Source of the DNA: Bacteroidota bacterium
GTDB taxonomy: Bacteria; Bacteroidota; Bacteroidia; Flavobacteriales; Weeksellaceae
Length of the DNA: 6,532 nucleotides
NCBI GenBank assembly: GCA_023420435.1
Contig: JAEZWE010000057.1
Location: 1 to 6,532, forward strand
Direction of reading: 5' to 3'
Positions within the stretch are counted from its first letter, which is position 1. Every line of letters starts with the position of its first letter. The notes beneath the pieces are model-generated. The model did no database searches, was not told where the DNA came from, and was given only the letters and a program-made list of their open reading frames with translations. Below, piece after piece: positions 5,154-6,532 of this stretch. Made by a program: the position numbers and the translations under genes.

Positions 5154-6532
5154 TTACTTTACAACCATCTTCGTAGTGGCGTTTCCATTTTCTGCTCTTA
5201 GTTGGATGATGTAGGTTCCGGCTGCAAATCCATTAACGTCAAAACTTACCGTACCTTCATTTTTTGAAAGTTTTATCGTTTTAAGAACTTTTCCACTGAA
5301 ATCGTAAACTGAAATTGTACCACCTTTAGCATTGCTGTAGTTTAGTTCAGCAACTTCTGAAACCACAGGATTTTTTGTAAGAACCAATGAAATTTCATCT
5401 TTTTGAGAAGTAGTTTCGTAAGTTCCTAAAACTGCAGCAGCTCTATTTCCAAAAATTCTGAATTCTCCAGGTTGAAGCGTAATAGGAGCGGAAGTGTTGG
5501 TAACTGCAAAAGAGGTATTGTCCATTAAATTATACCAAGTTCCCGCATAAGGAAAATAAGGAATAATATTTTGTGGATTTGTTGTAAAATTAGAAAGTAC
5601 AACCACGTTTTTCAATTCTGTTGATGGTAATGCATCATTCCAAATATATACTTTAGGCATTAAATTTCCAGATTCTACCGTATAAGTTGTGGTATTAAAA
5701 ACTTGGTTGGCACGTTTGATATTGATGATTTTTGCCCAAGTATTTTTAATGGTCGGTCTAAAGAAATCAATATCATAGAAAAGTGAAAATGCAGAAGGTT
5801 TTGGATCCAATTTACAATCTCCAGTTCCATCAGCATCTCCAGGAAAATTGTTTACTCCATTAGTACAACGGTAAATACTTTGGTCGTATCCAAGTTCTGC
5901 AAATTGCCAAATCATTTTTGGACCTGGAGGTGTTAAAAGGATAGCTCCATAAGCTTGTTGTCTTGTAAAAGCATTTCCTAAATCATTTGCCGGAGCTGTT
6001 CCGCCCGTATTTCCGTAAGCTAAATTTTTGTACATCAATCTTTCTTCGTCATGACTTTCACCGTAAGAGATATTTCTTCTGTTGCTGAATCCGTGATTTT
6101 CAAAATCTAAACGATTAACATTGCTATTTCCGCCTTGTGCCATTGTGTTTTCACCAAATGGGCCGTTCAAATTATCCCACATCATGATACCTTTTCCTTC
6201 ATTTAATCGGTAATTTGCCCATTGTTGTTCTTCATTATCGGCGCCTAAATGTTCGAAAATTATGTAAGAAGTTGGATCATAGCTCCATTGATAATCTGCA
6301 TACTGTTTCAAAATATCAACACGATCTTGTTGATAAGTATTTGTGCAACTTTCGTTATTGGTACAGTTTTGTGTAAAGCCTTTGGTTAAATCCCAACGGA
6401 AACCATCAATTTTAAATTCTGTAATCCACTGTTCCAAAACTCGGTTTACATAATATTGTGTTGCCGGTTTTGTATGATTAAAATCATTAAAAACACTATA
6501 AGAATGTGTGGCAACTTGATTAAAATAAGGAT
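5154..6532 (-). CDS. Secreted GH13 alpha-amylase with type IX secretion C-terminal sorting domain, N-terminal part outside window
   Basis: The reverse frame is open to the window edge, so the TTG at 6437 is internal; 458 residues are visible. The enzyme hydrolyses alpha-1,4-glucans such as starch outside the cell. Numbering from the first full codon, HSYSVFNDFNH (9-19) leads to DGFRWDLTKGF (42-52), whose Asp46 is the GH13 nucleophile. IIFEHLGADNEE (90-101) carries the acid/base Glu93. YGESHDEER (156-164) contains the conserved His160-Asp161. A beta-sandwich domain follows at about 280-360. The last ~78 residues form a typical Por/T9SS type A sorting domain: LTKNPV, then ISVYDFSGKVLKT, then FAAGTYIIQL, ending in TTKMVVK. 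Four Cys (about 56, 62, 222 and 239) could form disulfides, which fits an exported protein. The signal peptide, first conserved GH13 region and start lie beyond the edge. It is transcribed towards the polysaccharide operon and is probably unrelated to it. Confidence 0.94.
   Translation of the reverse strand, partial: PYFNQVATHSYSVFNDFNHTKPATQYYVNRVLEQWITEFKIDGFRWDLTKGFTQNCTNNESCTNTYQQDRVDILKQYADYQWSYDPTSYIIFEHLGADNEEQQWANYRLNEGKGIMMWDNLNGPFGENTMAQGGNSNVNRLDFENHGFSNRRNISYGESHDEERLMYKNLAYGNTGGTAPANDLGNAFTRQQAYGAILLTPPGPKMIWQFAELGYDQSIYRCTNGVNNFPGDADGTGDCKLDPKPSAFSLFYDIDFFRPTIKNTWAKIINIKRANQVFNTTTYTVESGNLMPKVYIWNDALPSTELKNVVVLSNFTTNPQNIIPYFPYAGTWYNLMDNTSFAVTNTSAPITLQPGEFRIFGNRAAAVLGTYETTSQKDEISLVLTKNPVVSEVAELNYSNAKGGTISVYDFSGKVLKTIKLSKNEGTVSFDVNGFAAGTYIIQLRAENGNATTKMVVK

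Noticed and set aside
1..6532. CRISPR arrays, insertion sequences, tRNA or rRNA genes, attachment sites.
   Set aside because: I saw no regularly spaced repeats, transposase-like frames, terminal inverted repeats or RNA-gene-like stretches; coding sequence fills nearly the whole window.

Overview
The window looks like a low-G+C (about one third G+C by eye) genome fragment from a member of the Bacteroidota, most likely a Flavobacteriia of the Chryseobacterium/Flavobacterium kind. The reasons are the A/T-rich codon use, the near absence of Shine-Dalgarno motifs, and a type IX secretion (Por) C-terminal sorting domain on the amylase at the right end. The taxonomic placement is inference.

Layout. 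Positions 1-5065 are a tightly packed, rightward operon that enters the window already running. It starts with the 3' part of a membrane polysaccharide synthase (family 2 glycosyltransferase, cellulose-synthase-like; 1-960). Its reading frame is broken by one TGA at 958-960 and continues in the same frame to 1176. Then come rfbF, glucose-1-phosphate cytidylyltransferase (1173-1949); rfbG, CDP-glucose 4,6-dehydratase (about 1934-3046); an extended-SDR sugar reductase/epimerase (3034-3915); and a membrane- or lipid-anchored family GH26-like glycanase (3926-5065). Genes two to four overlap their upstream neighbours by 4 to 16 bases, and the GH26 gene follows after 10 bases. A hairpin with T-tracts on both strands (5096-5139) closes the operon and also serves the gene that converges from the right. 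Positions 5154-6532 hold a leftward secreted GH13 alpha-amylase, cut by the window edge.

How the genes may work together. RfbF and RfbG would turn glucose-1-phosphate and CTP into CDP-4-keto-6-deoxyglucose, and the SDR would then reduce or epimerise it to a CDP-6-deoxyhexose. The GT2 enzyme would polymerise and extrude a beta-linked polysaccharide across the inner membrane, and the anchored GH26-like enzyme would trim or release it. This resembles a synthase-dependent exopolysaccharide locus in logic (synthase plus glycanase, as with BcsA/BcsZ), but it is coupled to CDP-deoxysugar supply. I do not recognise this arrangement as a named system. The amylase is functionally separate (starch or glycogen use).

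The most notable single observation is the in-frame TGA inside a transmembrane helix of the synthase. The sequence on both sides still reads as one protein, and the distal stop overlaps the rfbF start as ATGA.
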